64,000 nt of DNA from Bradyrhizobium diazoefficiens (GTDB lineage: Bacteria; Pseudomonadota; Alphaproteobacteria; Rhizobiales; Xanthobacteraceae), in assembly GCF_016616235.1 (NCBI RefSeq), contig NZ_CP067100.1, positions 4,709,001 through 4,773,000 on the forward strand. The letters run 5' to 3'. The position numbers and the translations under genes are program-made. The notes beneath the pieces are model-generated. The model saw nothing but the letters and a program-made list of their open reading frames with translations, did not search any database and was not told the DNA's origin. Of the stretch, positions 20,470 to 30,095 are shown piece by piece. The number at the start of each line of letters is the position of its first letter. The stretch's first letter is position 1.

Positions 20470-21642
20470 ATGAAAAAGTCCCGGCCGATCCTGTGGATTC
20501 TGATCATCGCGGCCGTGGCCTCCGCGGGGTATTACGGTTGGCAGAAATACGGCTCGCCCGGGGCCGGAAAGACCCAGACAGCCCAGAAGGGGCCGCCGCG
20601 TCAGGCTGCCGTTCCGGTGAGCGTTTCGCCGGTCGAGAAAGCCGACTTCCCGGTTTATCTGACCGGCCTCGGCACGGTTCAGGGTTTCAACACCGTACAG
20701 GTCCGGACCCGGGTCGATGGCCAGATCGACAAGCTCGCCTTCACCGAAGGCCAGATGGTCAAACAGGGCGATCTGCTGGTTGAAATCGATCCCCGCCCGT
20801 TCCAGGCCGCGCTCGACCAGGCCAAAGCCAAGAAGCAGCAGGACGAGGCCAATCTCGCCAACGCCAATCTCGATCTGCAGCGCTACACCAAGCTCGGCGA
20901 ATTCGCGACGCGGCAGCAGACCGACACCCAGCGCTCCACCGTCGCTCAGCTCACCGCCCAGATCGCCGCCGACGAGGCCGCGATCGCCAACGCCCAGACC
21001 CAGCTCGACTACACCCAGGTCAAGTCGCCGATCACCGGCGTCGCCGGCCTGCGCCTGGTCGACATCGGCAACATCGTCAACGCCTCGTCGCAAACCGGCA
21101 TCGTCACGATCTCGCAGGTCGAGCCGATCTCGGTGATCTTCACCGCGCCGGAAGACCAGCTGCCCTATATCAGCGAAGGCCAAAAGGCCGGCGCGCTCAA
21201 GGTGATCGCCTTCACCACCGACGGCAAGAAGACGCTGGCCGAAGGCAAGCTTGCGGTCATCAACAACCAGGTCGACACCACCAGCGGGACGATCCGGCTC
21301 AAGGCGGTGTTCGACAACAAGGACCACACGCTGTGGCCGGGCCAGTCGGTTTCGACGCGCCTCTTGGTTCGGACGCTGAAGGATGCGACCGTCGTTCCGG
21401 ATGACGCGGTTCAGCATTCGACCAACGGCCTCTACGCTTATACCGTCAATCAGGACAACAAGGCCGAGGTGCACAAGATCAAGGTGAGCTACGCCATCGA
21501 CGGACGTTCGGTCGTCGATGAAGGGCTCACGCCCGGACAACAGGTGATCACCGGCGGTCAATTCAAGGTGCAGCCCGGGAGCCTCGTCTCGACGGCGGTG
21601 GCAAGCTCGGATCCGGCCCAGAACAAGGTACGACAGGAATGA
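20470..21642 (+). CDS. RND efflux periplasmic adaptor subunit, MdtA-like
   Basis: Membrane-fusion protein of 390 aa that bridges an inner-membrane RND pump to an outer-membrane channel. An N-terminal anchor helix (ILWILIIAAVASAGYYGW) is followed by a barrel/lipoyl half-motif (VRTRVDGQIDKLAFTEGQMV), a coiled-coil hairpin of about residues 115-175, the second lipoyl half (VKSPITGVAGL), and the C-terminal barrel and membrane-proximal domains. The ISEGQKAGALKVIAF segment is MdtA-like. Its stop overlaps the pump gene start by 4 bp (ATGA). No outer-membrane factor gene is nearby. Confidence 0.93.
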   Translation: MKKSRPILWILIIAAVASAGYYGWQKYGSPGAGKTQTAQKGPPRQAAVPVSVSPVEKADFPVYLTGLGTVQGFNTVQVRTRVDGQIDKLAFTEGQMVKQGDLLVEIDPRPFQAALDQAKAKKQQDEANLANANLDLQRYTKLGEFATRQQTDTQRSTVAQLTAQIAADEAAIANAQTQLDYTQVKSPITGVAGLRLVDIGNIVNASSQTGIVTISQVEPISVIFTAPEDQLPYISEGQKAGALKVIAFTTDGKKTLAEGKLAVINNQVDTTSGTIRLKAVFDNKDHTLWPGQSVSTRLLVRTLKDATVVPDDAVQHSTNGLYAYTVNQDNKAEVHKIKVSYAIDGRSVVDEGLTPGQQVITGGQFKVQPGSLVSTAVASSDPAQNKVRQE

Positions 21643-24600
21643 ACGCGGGCGGGATTTCGGCACCTTTCATCCGTTATCCCATCGGCACCTCGCTGCTGAT
21701 GGCCGGCATTCTCTTTGTCGGTCTCGTCGCCTATCCCCTGCTGCCGGTCGCGCCGCTGCCGCAGGTGGACTTCCCGACCATCCAGATCACCGCCAATTTG
21801 CCGGGCGGCAGCCCGGAGACGATGGCCTCGTCTGTGGCGCAGCCGCTGGAGCGCCAGTTCGCGCAGATTCCCGGCATCGCCCAGATGACTTCGACGAGTT
21901 ATCTCGGCACCGCCTCGATCACCATCCAGTTCGACCTCAACCGCAGCATCGACGGCGCCGCCAACGACGTGCAGGGCGCGATCAATGCCGCAAGCGGCCA
22001 GCTGCCGAAGAACCTGCCTTCGCCGCCGACGTATCGCAAGGTCAACCCGGCCGACGCGCCGATCCTGCTGCTGTCGGCCACCTCCGACACGCTGCCCTTG
22101 ACCAGCGTCAGCGACGCGGTGGACGCCCAGCTCGCCCAGCAGATCAGCCAGCTCTCGGGCGTCGCACAGGTCTTCATCGGCGGCCAGCAGAAACCCTCGA
22201 TCCGCATTCAGGTCGATCCGGCGAAGCTGGTTGCCAAGGGCCTGTCGATGGAGGACGTGCGCAGCCAGATTGCGATCACCACGGTCGACAGCCCCAAGGG
22301 CAATATCGACGGCGAGAAGCGCGCCTACACGATCTACGCCAACGACCAGCTGACCCAGTCCAAGGACTGGAACGACGTCATCATCGCCTATCGCAACGGC
22401 GGCCCGTTGCGCATCCGCGACATCGGCCAGGCGGTCAGCGGCGCCGAAGACGCCAAGCAGGCCGCCTGGGCCAACGGCAGACGCGGCGTGTTCCTGGTGG
22501 TGTTCAAGCAGCCGGGCGCCAACGTCATCGAGACCGTCGACCGGATCAAGGCGACCCTGCCCCGCCTGGTTGCGGCGATCCCGCCCGCGATCAAGATCGA
22601 GCTCATCAGCGATCGCACCACCACGATCCGCGCCGCGGTCGAGGACGTCCAGTTCACCCTGCTGCTGACCATCGCCCTCGTAGTCATGGTCATCTTCGTC
22701 TTCCTGCGCAGCTTCTGGGCGACGGTCATTCCCACCGTCACGGTTCCGCTGGCGCTGCTGGGCGCCTGCGCCCTGATGTGGGTGTTCGGCTATTCGCTCG
22801 ACAATCTGTCGCTGATGGCGCTCACCATCGCTGTCGGATTCGTCGTCGATGATGCCATCGTGATGCTGGAAAATATCACGCGCTACATCGAGGAAGGCGA
22901 ATCGCCGATGGCGGCGGCCTTCCGCGGCTCCAAGGAAATCGGCTTTACCATCGTGTCGATCAGCATCTCGCTGGTCGCGGTGCTGATTCCGCTGCTGCTG
23001 ATGGGCGGCATCATCGGCCGCCTGTTCCGCGAATTCGCCGTCGTGCTGGCGATGACGATCTTCGTCTCGATGTTCGTGTCGCTGACGCTGACGCCGATGA
23101 TGGCCTCGCGCTTCCTGCGCGCCCATGGCGAGGTCACCCACGGCAAGTTCTACCAGTGGAGCGAGCGCGCCTTCGATGCGATGCTGCGCGGCTACGAATA
23201 CGGGCTCGACCACGCCCTGGCCTGGCGGCGCACCACGCTGACGATCTTCTTCGCCACGCTCGCTTTGTCGGTCTACCTGTTCGTGCTGATCCCGAAGGGC
23301 TTCTTCCCGCAGCAGGACGTCGGCCTGATCACCGCGACCTCCGAAGCCTCGCAGGACATCTCCTTCAAGGACATGGTCCGGCGCCAGGAGCAGCTCGGCA
23401 AGATCATCATGGCCGACCCCGACGTTGCCAGCATTGCCATGGCCATCGGCGGCAGCGGCCGTGCCGGCAACAACGGCAACCTGTTCATCACGTTGAAGCC
23501 TCGCGACCAGCGTGAGGCTTCTGCCCAGGAGATCATCGCGCGGCTGCGTCCGAAGTTCGACAAGATCGAGGGCGCGCGGCTCTACATGCAGGCGGCGCAG
23601 GACGTCCGGCTCGGCGGCCGACCGACCCGCACGCAGTTCGAGTTCACCCTGCAGGACGCCGATCTCGCCGAGCTCAACGACTGGGCGCCGAAAATCCTCG
23701 CCAAGATGCAGACGCTGCCGCAGCTGCGCGACGTCGCGACCGACCAGCAGACGCAGGGCACCACGGTCCAGCTCAAGATCAACCGCGACACCGCCTCGCG
23801 CTACGGCATCCAGCCGCAGCTGATCGACGACACGCTGTATGACGCGTTCGGGCAGCGGCAGGTGACACAGTATTTCACCCAGCTCAACACCTACAAGGTG
23901 ATCCTCGAGATCCTGCCGGAGCTGCAAGGCAGCCTCGACAGCCTGAACAAGCTCTATCTCAAATCGCCATTGACCGGCGACCAGGTGCCGCTGTCGACCT
24001 TTGCGACCTGGACCACCGATCCGGTCCGCCCGCTCTCGATCAGCCACCAGGGCCAGTTCCCGGCGATCACGATCAGCTTCAACCTCGCCCAAGGGGTCGC
24101 GCTCGGCCAGGCCACCGAGGCCGTGCAGAAGGCGATGGCCGATCTCGGCGCGCCGCCGACGCTGAATTCGAGCTTCCAGGGTACCGCGCAGGCGTTCCAG
24201 CAGTCGCTCGGCACCGTGCCGCTTCTGATCCTCGCCGCGCTCGTCGTGGTCTATCTGATCCTCGGCATTCTCTACGAGAGCTACATCCATCCAATTACGA
24301 TTCTGTCGACCCTGCCCTCGGCCGGCGTCGGTGCGCTCGCGATCCTGATGGCGGCCGGCTTCGATTTCAGCCTCATTGCCTTGATCGGAATCATTCTGCT
24401 GATCGGCATCGTGAAGAAGAACGGCATCATGATGGTCGACTTCGCCATCGCCGCCGAACGCGACGAACACAAGACGCCCGCCGAATCGATCCGCCAGGCC
24501 GCGCTCTTGCGCTTCCGCCCGATCATGATGACGACGATGGCGGCCCTGCTCGGCGGCGTGCCCCTGATGCTCGGCCATGGCACCGGCGCCGAGATCCGCC

Positions 24601-24785
24601 AGCCGCTCGGCTACGCCATGGTCGGCGGCCTGATCGTCAGCCAGGCGCTGACGCTGTTCACGACGCCTGTGGTCTATCTCTATCTCGACGAGCTCAACAA
24701 CTGGTTCTCCGGCTGGGGCCGTTCGGCTGACGGCGAGGGCGACGAGACGCAAGCGCACGGCACCGTCAAGGAAGCCGCCGAGTAG
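21639..24785 (+). CDS. RND multidrug efflux permease, MdtB/MuxB-like
   Basis: Inner-membrane pump of 1048 aa, the normal size for HAE1-RND proteins, with 12 expected helices and two large periplasmic loops. Visible landmarks are the N-terminal FIRYPIGTSLLMAGI, the proton-relay Asp pair in TIAVGFVVDDAIVMLEN, and the Lys region of helix 10 (GIVKKNGIMMVDFAI). It resembles the MdtB/MdtC type, but only one pump gene is present where enteric mdtABC has two, so it probably acts as a homotrimer. Translation is coupled to the adaptor by the 4-bp overlap. Confidence 0.94.
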   Translation: MNAGGISAPFIRYPIGTSLLMAGILFVGLVAYPLLPVAPLPQVDFPTIQITANLPGGSPETMASSVAQPLERQFAQIPGIAQMTSTSYLGTASITIQFDLNRSIDGAANDVQGAINAASGQLPKNLPSPPTYRKVNPADAPILLLSATSDTLPLTSVSDAVDAQLAQQISQLSGVAQVFIGGQQKPSIRIQVDPAKLVAKGLSMEDVRSQIAITTVDSPKGNIDGEKRAYTIYANDQLTQSKDWNDVIIAYRNGGPLRIRDIGQAVSGAEDAKQAAWANGRRGVFLVVFKQPGANVIETVDRIKATLPRLVAAIPPAIKIELISDRTTTIRAAVEDVQFTLLLTIALVVMVIFVFLRSFWATVIPTVTVPLALLGACALMWVFGYSLDNLSLMALTIAVGFVVDDAIVMLENITRYIEEGESPMAAAFRGSKEIGFTIVSISISLVAVLIPLLLMGGIIGRLFREFAVVLAMTIFVSMFVSLTLTPMMASRFLRAHGEVTHGKFYQWSERAFDAMLRGYEYGLDHALAWRRTTLTIFFATLALSVYLFVLIPKGFFPQQDVGLITATSEASQDISFKDMVRRQEQLGKIIMADPDVASIAMAIGGSGRAGNNGNLFITLKPRDQREASAQEIIARLRPKFDKIEGARLYMQAAQDVRLGGRPTRTQFEFTLQDADLAELNDWAPKILAKMQTLPQLRDVATDQQTQGTTVQLKINRDTASRYGIQPQLIDDTLYDAFGQRQVTQYFTQLNTYKVILEILPELQGSLDSLNKLYLKSPLTGDQVPLSTFATWTTDPVRPLSISHQGQFPAITISFNLAQGVALGQATEAVQKAMADLGAPPTLNSSFQGTAQAFQQSLGTVPLLILAALVVVYLILGILYESYIHPITILSTLPSAGVGALAILMAAGFDFSLIALIGIILLIGIVKKNGIMMVDFAIAAERDEHKTPAESIRQAALLRFRPIMMTTMAALLGGVPLMLGHGTGAEIRQPLGYAMVGGLIVSQALTLFTTPVVYLYLDELNNWFSGWGRSADGEGDETQAHGTVKEAAE

Positions 24786-24875
24786 GCTTGTGAGGTGCCT
24801 TTTGTGAGCAGCCTTGCGCCGCGGCCTCTGCGACGCTACAGCGAGGCCCTCGGTTCACGCCAACGCCGTTTCGCC

Positions 24876-25442
24876 ATGCTCATGCAATCCAGACTTGCCG
24901 CCCTCGCCGCCGCCGTCCTGCTGTCGACCGCCGCCGCGTACGCCCAGCAGGGCGCCAAGAAGAACGCAGCCCCGGCCGCCGCCGCACAGCCCGCCTCCGC
25001 CCCGACGCAGCAACCGGCCGAAGGCGCCCCGGGACAGCCGGGCTGGATCGTGCGTTGCACCAGCGCCAGCCGCGATGCGCCGCTCGAATGCGCGATGGAG
25101 CAGAATGCGGTGCTGACCAAGACCGGCCAGACCGTCGTCCTGATCAACATCCGCATCGCGCCCGACACCCGCACGCCGATCGCGCTGCTGCAATTGCCGC
25201 TCGGCATCAACCTGCCGGTCGGCGCCAAGCTCCAGGTCGACGAGGGCAAGACGTTCGACCTGCAGCTCCAGACCTGCGAGAACCGCGGCTGCTACGCCTC
25301 GACGCCGATCGCAGCCGACCTGCTCGCCGCCTTGCGGTCGGGCAAGCAGCTCAAGGTCTCCTTCCAGAACATGGCCAAGGAGACCATCGCGATCCCGATG
25401 CCGCTGAACGATTTCGCGGCGGCGTACGACAAGATCAAGTAA
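24876..25442 (+). CDS. Invasion-associated locus B (IalB)-family periplasmic protein
   Basis: Predicted 188-aa exported protein. The ATG at 24876 gives a proper signal peptide (LAALAAAVLLSTAAAYAQ). An Ala/Pro/Gln-rich spacer of about 45 residues follows, then the IalB domain with W-I-V-R-C at its start and four Cys that could pair (CTSAS, LECAM, TCENRGC). The family is common in rhizobia and Bartonella; its biochemical role is unknown despite the name. It follows the RND pump by 90 bp in the same direction. An in-frame upstream extension to 24795 lacks a signal peptide and is rejected. Confidence 0.87.
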   Translation: MLMQSRLAALAAAVLLSTAAAYAQQGAKKNAAPAAAAQPASAPTQQPAEGAPGQPGWIVRCTSASRDAPLECAMEQNAVLTKTGQTVVLINIRIAPDTRTPIALLQLPLGINLPVGAKLQVDEGKTFDLQLQTCENRGCYASTPIAADLLAALRSGKQLKVSFQNMAKETIAIPMPLNDFAAAYDKIK

Positions 25443-25466
25443 CGGCCTCGCTGGGGCTGAGATCGC

Positions 25467-26186
25467 TCAGTCCACGCCGAGATAGGCCTTCTGCACCTGC
25501 GGATCCTCCGCCAGCGCCGCCGCCGTGCCTGACAGCACGCTTCTGCCGACCTGGAGCACGGTGGCGAAGTCCGACACCTCCAGCGCGAGCTCGATCGATT
25601 GTTCGGCGAGCAGGATGGTCAGCCCCTCGCGATGCAGGCGGTCGAAAGTTTCGTACATGGACTCGACCACAGCCGGCGCGAGGCCGAGCGACGGCTCGTC
25701 CAGCATCAACAGTTTCGGGTCGCTCATCAGCGCGCGGCCGACCGCGAGCATCTGCCGTTCGCCCCCGGACATGGTGCCGGCGCGCTGATTGCGGCGCTCC
25801 TTCAGCCGGGGAAAGATCTCATAGACCCGCTCCAGCAGCACGGCTTGGCGCGACTTGTCGTGCAGCGGGGTCGCGCCCAGCATCAGATTGTTCTCGACGC
25901 TCTGTTGCACGAATAGCCGCCAGCCCTCCGGCGACAGCGCCAGCCCCTTGCGCACGATCGCAAAGGCCTTCTGGCCGGCGATGTCCTCGCCGCGAAAACT
26001 GATTTTGCCGGAATGCACGGGGATGAGGCCGACGATCGCATTCAGCGTCGTGGTCTTGCCGCCGCCATTCGAGCCGAGCAGCGCGACGACGCTGCCTTCG
26101 GGCACCTCCAGCGACACGTCGGAGACGCCGATGAGGTCGCCATAGCGCACCTCGAGATGCTCGATCCGCAGAAGTGCCCCGCTCAT
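25467..26186 (-). CDS. livF: Branched-chain amino acid ABC transporter ATPase LivF-like
   Basis: ATP-binding subunit of 239 aa. Walker A is GSNGGGKTT, the signature is MSGGERQMLAVGRALM, Walker B is LLMLDEPSLGLAP, and the switch His is replaced in the usual LivF manner (ILLAEQSIELAL). Its start overlaps the livG stop by 4 bp. It is the last gene of the leftward operon of binding protein, livH, livM, livG and livF. The HAAT family also carries amides, urea and aromatic acids, so the substrate is not fixed. Confidence 0.94.
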   Translation of the reverse strand: MSGALLRIEHLEVRYGDLIGVSDVSLEVPEGSVVALLGSNGGGKTTTLNAIVGLIPVHSGKISFRGEDIAGQKAFAIVRKGLALSPEGWRLFVQQSVENNLMLGATPLHDKSRQAVLLERVYEIFPRLKERRNQRAGTMSGGERQMLAVGRALMSDPKLLMLDEPSLGLAPAVVESMYETFDRLHREGLTILLAEQSIELALEVSDFATVLQVGRSVLSGTAAALAEDPQVQKAYLGVD

Positions 26187-26950
26187 AGGTCCGGCCCGCC
26201 CATCAGCTCGACCGGCGTATGGCCCGCCGCTGCCTTGGCTGCTCGCGTGCCGAGATAGGCGGCGATCACGGCCGGGTTGGATGTGACCTCGCGCGGCGAG
26301 CCGCGCGCGATCTCCTTGCCCTGGTGAAACACCATCACGCGGCTGGCGAGCGACATGATCACTTCCATGATGTGCTCGACAATGACGAGCGTGATGCCCG
26401 AGCGATGAATGTCGCGGACGAGATCGATGGCGAGCCTCACTTCATGGGCGTTGAGGCCGGCCATGGCCTCGTCGAGCAGCAGCACTTTTGGCTCGGTCGC
26501 AAGGGCTCGCGCGATCTCCAGCCGCTTGCGGCCCGGCGTGCCGAGCGAGCGCGCTGGCGCATCCGCAAGACGGCTCATGCCGACGCGCTCCAGCACGGCG
26601 CGCGCTTTCGTTTCGGCTTCCTTGCGATGTGAGGTGCGGAGGAACGCACCGATCATGACGTTCTCGAGCACCGTCATGTCCTCGAAGGTCTGCGGCACCT
26701 GGAAGGTGCGGGCGAGCCCGAGCCCGGCGCGCAGTTCCGGCGTGAGATCGGTGATGTCGCGCCCCTCGAACAGCACGCGACCCGAGGTGGTCTTGAGGTC
26801 GCCGGTGAGGCAGTTGAAGAAGGTCGATTTTCCTGCGCCGTTCGGGCCGATCAGGCCGAGAATGTCGCCCTGCTCCAAGGTCACGGAGGCATCGTCGACC
26901 GCCTTGAAGCTGCCGAACGCCTTGATGATCCTGCGCGCCTCAAGGAGCAT
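26183..26950 (-). CDS. livG: Branched-chain amino acid ABC transporter ATPase LivG-like
   Basis: ATP-binding subunit of 255 aa. Walker A is GPNGAGKST, the LivG-type signature LGTPGRKRLEIARAL departs from LSGGQ as is common in this subfamily, Walker B is VLLLDEAMAGLN, and the switch is VIVEHIMEVI. It overlaps livM by 11 bp and livF by 4 bp. It forms the ATPase pair with LivF under the LivH/LivM channel. Confidence 0.94.
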   Translation of the reverse strand: MLLEARRIIKAFGSFKAVDDASVTLEQGDILGLIGPNGAGKSTFFNCLTGDLKTTSGRVLFEGRDITDLTPELRAGLGLARTFQVPQTFEDMTVLENVMIGAFLRTSHRKEAETKARAVLERVGMSRLADAPARSLGTPGRKRLEIARALATEPKVLLLDEAMAGLNAHEVRLAIDLVRDIHRSGITLVIVEHIMEVIMSLASRVMVFHQGKEIARGSPREVTSNPAVIAAYLGTRAAKAAAGHTPVELMGGPDL

Positions 26951-27911
26951 GGCTTGCTCCCTTATCGATCTTGCGCTTGCTTCGTCCCGTGAGCAGGCTG
27001 AGCAGGCCGCCGGGCTGGAAGCGCGCGATCAGCACGATGATCGCGCCATAGACCACGAAGGTGAGGCCGGCGCCCTTGCCGCCGAGCCAACTGTTGGAGA
27101 TTTCCTCCAGCGGCACCAGGATCGCCGCGCCCACCAGCGGGCCGAACAGCAGCCCTGCCCCGCCCAGGGCCGCCATGATCAATATCTTCACCGAGATCAG
27201 GATGCCGAGCCCGGACTCGGGATCGACGAAGCCGAACATCATGGCGTAGAGCGCACCGGCGACGCTCGTCAGTGCCGCGCTCAGCATGTAGGCGTAGAGT
27301 TTCGTACGGCTGGCAGGCGCGCCGAGCGAGCGCGCGGCGCGCTCGGAATCCTTGATCGCGCGTAGGTAAAATCCCATGCGGCTGTTGGTCATCCACCAGG
27401 TGATCAGCAGCGTGATCACGAGCACGGCGAGGAAGAGATAGTAGTACGGCAGCGACGACAGGAAGGAGAGATCGAACATGTTGCGCGGCACGGCCGGCCC
27501 CGACAGGCCGACGGCCGCACCCAACCATTCGGTGTTGGTGACGATCAGCCGCATCGTCTCGGCCACCGCAATCGTCGCCATGCTGAAGTAATGGCCCGAC
27601 AGCCGCAGCGTCGGCACGCCGACGATCGCGGCGAGCCCGACCGCCAGCACGATGCCGCCGGGGATACCGAACAGCGGCGACAGGCCGAATTTGGCGTAAG
27701 ATCCCATCGCGGCGTAGGCGCCGCACCCGAAGAACACGACATGTCCTACCGACACCTGCCCGGCATAGCCGCCGACGATGTTCCAGGCGGATGCCGCGAT
27801 GGCATAGAGCAGCACCAGGGCGCCGAGCCGCTGCTGGAACGGCGAGGACAGCAGCAGCGGATAGGCGATCGCGAAGGCTGCGACGGCCGAGAGCCAGACC
27901 CAGCGCCGCAT
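26940..27911 (-). CDS. livM: Branched-chain amino acid ABC transporter permease LivM-like
   Basis: Inner-membrane permease of 323 aa with about nine hydrophobic segments and the LivM landmark WNIVGGYAGQVSVGHVVFFG near the N-terminus, plus MFGFVDPESGLGILISVKILIMAALGG near the C-terminus. A much longer reading frame exists upstream in the same frame, but it is antisense-like shadow over livH. I set the start at the ATG 27911-27909, which shares one base with the livH stop (TGATG). The short overlap indicates coupled translation. Confidence 0.92.
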   Translation of the reverse strand: MRRWVWLSAVAAFAIAYPLLLSSPFQQRLGALVLLYAIAASAWNIVGGYAGQVSVGHVVFFGCGAYAAMGSYAKFGLSPLFGIPGGIVLAVGLAAIVGVPTLRLSGHYFSMATIAVAETMRLIVTNTEWLGAAVGLSGPAVPRNMFDLSFLSSLPYYYLFLAVLVITLLITWWMTNSRMGFYLRAIKDSERAARSLGAPASRTKLYAYMLSAALTSVAGALYAMMFGFVDPESGLGILISVKILIMAALGGAGLLFGPLVGAAILVPLEEISNSWLGGKGAGLTFVVYGAIIVLIARFQPGGLLSLLTGRSKRKIDKGASHAP

Positions 27912-28774
27912 CACATCTTCCCCATCAGGCCCTGTGGCCGGAACCAGAGGAAGGACAGGAACAGGACGTAGACGACGATATCCTTGTAGACGGCACCGAT
28001 CAGATAGCCCGACAGCGACTCGATGACGCCGATCAGAAGGCCCGCGACGAGCGCGCCCGGCACGCTGCCGAAACCGCCGAGCGATACCGTGACGAAGGCG
28101 ACGATACCGAGCGTCTCGCCGACTGTCGGCACGATGTAGAAGAAGTTCGCGATCAGCGCGCCGGCAAGCCCCGTAGCGCCAGCCGCGATCGCCCAGGCGA
28201 TCGCCTGCATGGTGTCGGGCCTGATGCCCATGAGCTGGGCCGCGGTCTGATCCTCCGCCACCGCCAGCATCTTCGAGCCGAGCGAGGTGCGAGTCAGGAG
28301 CAGATGCAGGCCGAGCGTCACCAGCAGCGCGACGACGCCGGCCAGCAGCCGCGAGGCCTCGATGCGCAGGCCCGCGACCGCATAGGTGCCGCCGACGATG
28401 TTGGGCGGCATCGACAGGAAGTTGGCGCCGAACCACCAGAACACGGAATAGCGCAGCAGCAGCGCGAGACCGAATGTGCCGAGGATCTGGGCCAACATCG
28501 GCCCCTTCATGATGTCGCGGATCAGGGCGAAATAGACCAAGACGCCGACGGTCGCGAGCACCAGGGTTGCCAGCGGCGCGCCGAGGATCGGCCCTCCTCC
28601 CATCAAGGTATAGACGACATAGGCAACGTACATGCCGAGCATGACGAAATCGCCATGCGCGAAGTTGACGATGTTCATCATGCCCCACACCAGCGTGAGG
28701 CCCGAGGAAAACAGGGCGTAGACGGCGCCAAGCAGAAGCCCGCCGACGATCACCTGCACGAGGACGAAGGACAT
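27911..28774 (-). CDS. livH: Branched-chain amino acid ABC transporter permease LivH-like
   Basis: Inner-membrane permease of 287 aa. The N-terminal helix QVIVGGLLLGAVYALFSSGL, then MNIVNFAHGDFVMLGMYVA, and the C-terminal SLGGFGSVPGALVAGLLIGV are standard LivH signatures. The ATG at 28774 gives the conserved N-terminus; a TTG at 28795 would add seven residues and cannot be excluded. It partners LivM. A strong hairpin at 28812-28830 separates it from the binding-protein gene upstream. Confidence 0.92.
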   Translation of the reverse strand: MSFVLVQVIVGGLLLGAVYALFSSGLTLVWGMMNIVNFAHGDFVMLGMYVAYVVYTLMGGGPILGAPLATLVLATVGVLVYFALIRDIMKGPMLAQILGTFGLALLLRYSVFWWFGANFLSMPPNIVGGTYAVAGLRIEASRLLAGVVALLVTLGLHLLLTRTSLGSKMLAVAEDQTAAQLMGIRPDTMQAIAWAIAAGATGLAGALIANFFYIVPTVGETLGIVAFVTVSLGGFGSVPGALVAGLLIGVIESLSGYLIGAVYKDIVVYVLFLSFLWFRPQGLMGKM

Positions 28775-28811
28775 GAGCCGTGTTGCTCTGATCAAATCAT
28801 TTCGGAAAAGA

Positions 28812-28830
28812 GCGGGGCGCGCGGCCCCGC
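28812..28830 (-). terminator. GC hairpin between binding-protein gene and livH, partial terminator or processing site
   Basis: GCGGGGC and GCCCCGC pair as a perfect 7-bp stem around a 5-base loop, followed on the minus strand by TCTTTT. It lies just after the stop of the binding-protein gene and before livH. Such elements commonly lower expression of permease genes relative to the binding protein. Confidence 0.5.
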
Positions 28831-28841
28831 CTTAAAAAACC

Positions 28842-30095
28842 TCACCAGCCCTTGTAGGGCAGCACAGGGGTCTTCTCGGCATTCGCCTTCGGCCACACCG
28901 AGACATAATTCTCGCCATCCTGAAGCTGGATGATGGCGCCGGAGGCGGAGATGTTCTGGCCCTTGTCATCGAACTTTACGCCCTTGTAGCCGATCATGAG
29001 CTGCTCGGGCTTCAGGTCCGTCGCCTTCAGCGCGGCCTGGATCTTGGCAGGCTCGGTCGAGCCGGCGCGGTCGATGGCGTCAGCAAGCACGAAGAAGCCC
29101 TGCATCTGGCGCGCGACCGTGTCGTCCATCTCCTCGCCGCACTTCTTCTTGTACATGTCGGCGATGATGGCGGACGGCGAGCCCGACGGACCCACCACCC
29201 AGGATGAGCGGTTGAAGACGCCTTGCGAGATCTTGCCGACCGCTTTCGTGAAGGACGGATCGGAATAGCCGGCGTCATCGGCGAGCAGCACGGCCGGCTT
29301 GTAGTCGAGCGACTGCATGGTCTTGGCGAACAGGATCGCGTCGGACGTGTAGCTGATCATGATGACGACGTCGGGCTTCTTGTCCTTGAGCTGGAGCACC
29401 TGGCCCTGCACGTCGGTGGCGTTGACGGGATAGGCGACGTCGAGCGCGATCGGCTGGCCCTTCTCCTTGAAGGCGCCAGCGATCGTGTTCGCGACCGAGG
29501 TGCCGTATTCGGTGTTGTCATGCACCAGCGCGACGCTGTCGGTCCTGGCGCCCTGAGCCTTGATGTCGGCGAGGAAGTCGACATAGATTTTTGCGAAGTC
29601 GGTCGCGATCGGCGTGGTCCGGAAGAACCATTTGAAGCCGCGCTCGGTGAGATTGGCGGCAACCGACTCCGAGTTCAGGAACGGTACGCCGTATTTCTCG
29701 GCGATCGCGCTCGAGGTCAGTGTCACGCCGGACTGATAGGAACCGAACACCGCGGCCACCTTCTCTTCCGTGATCAGGCGCAGCGCCTGGTTCTGACCCG
29801 TTGCCGGGTTGCCCTGATTGTCGGCGATGACCACCTCGACTTGGGCGCCGCCGAGGCCGCCAAGACCGGCATTCTTAGCCAGCGGCAGGTTGCCGAGCTC
29901 GGGATGGGCGTTGTTGATGATGTCGGTGGCGACATCGAGCGCCGCTTTGGCGTGGGCGCCGATCGAGGCGGTGCCGCCGGACATCGGCATGATCACGCCG
30001 ATCTTGACGACCTTTTCCTGCGCCTGCGCGACGGACGCGAGCGCAAGCGACATCGCGGCCGCGCAAAGCAGCCCCGTGACGTGCTTCAAATTCAT
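28842..30095 (-). CDS. ABC transporter substrate-binding protein, branched-chain amino acid (LivJ/LivK) type
   Basis: Periplasmic binding protein of 417 aa. A Sec signal (LLCAAAMSLALASVAQAQ) is cleaved before EKVVKIGVIMPMSGGTASIG, the standard start of the type I fold. Further conserved regions are VIADNQGNPATGQNQALRLI and the Tyr/Ser-rich hinge. I chose ATG 30095 because GGGAGG lies 8 bases upstream and the signal peptide then starts correctly; the open frame continues further upstream without coding character. It is the first gene of the liv-type operon. Confidence 0.93.
   Translation of the reverse strand: MNLKHVTGLLCAAAMSLALASVAQAQEKVVKIGVIMPMSGGTASIGAHAKAALDVATDIINNAHPELGNLPLAKNAGLGGLGGAQVEVVIADNQGNPATGQNQALRLITEEKVAAVFGSYQSGVTLTSSAIAEKYGVPFLNSESVAANLTERGFKWFFRTTPIATDFAKIYVDFLADIKAQGARTDSVALVHDNTEYGTSVANTIAGAFKEKGQPIALDVAYPVNATDVQGQVLQLKDKKPDVVIMISYTSDAILFAKTMQSLDYKPAVLLADDAGYSDPSFTKAVGKISQGVFNRSSWVVGPSGSPSAIIADMYKKKCGEEMDDTVARQMQGFFVLADAIDRAGSTEPAKIQAALKATDLKPEQLMIGYKGVKFDDKGQNISASGAIIQLQDGENYVSVWPKANAEKTPVLPYKGW

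Noticed and set aside
21558..24758. 1066-codon open frame on the minus strand
   Set aside because: It is antisense to the RND pump gene; Arg/Asp/Gly-rich composition and no known motif show it is a shadow caused by GC-rich codon bias.
27912..28688. N-terminal 259-codon extension of the LivM frame
   Set aside because: It lies over livH in another frame and has no membrane pattern; LivM starts at 27911.
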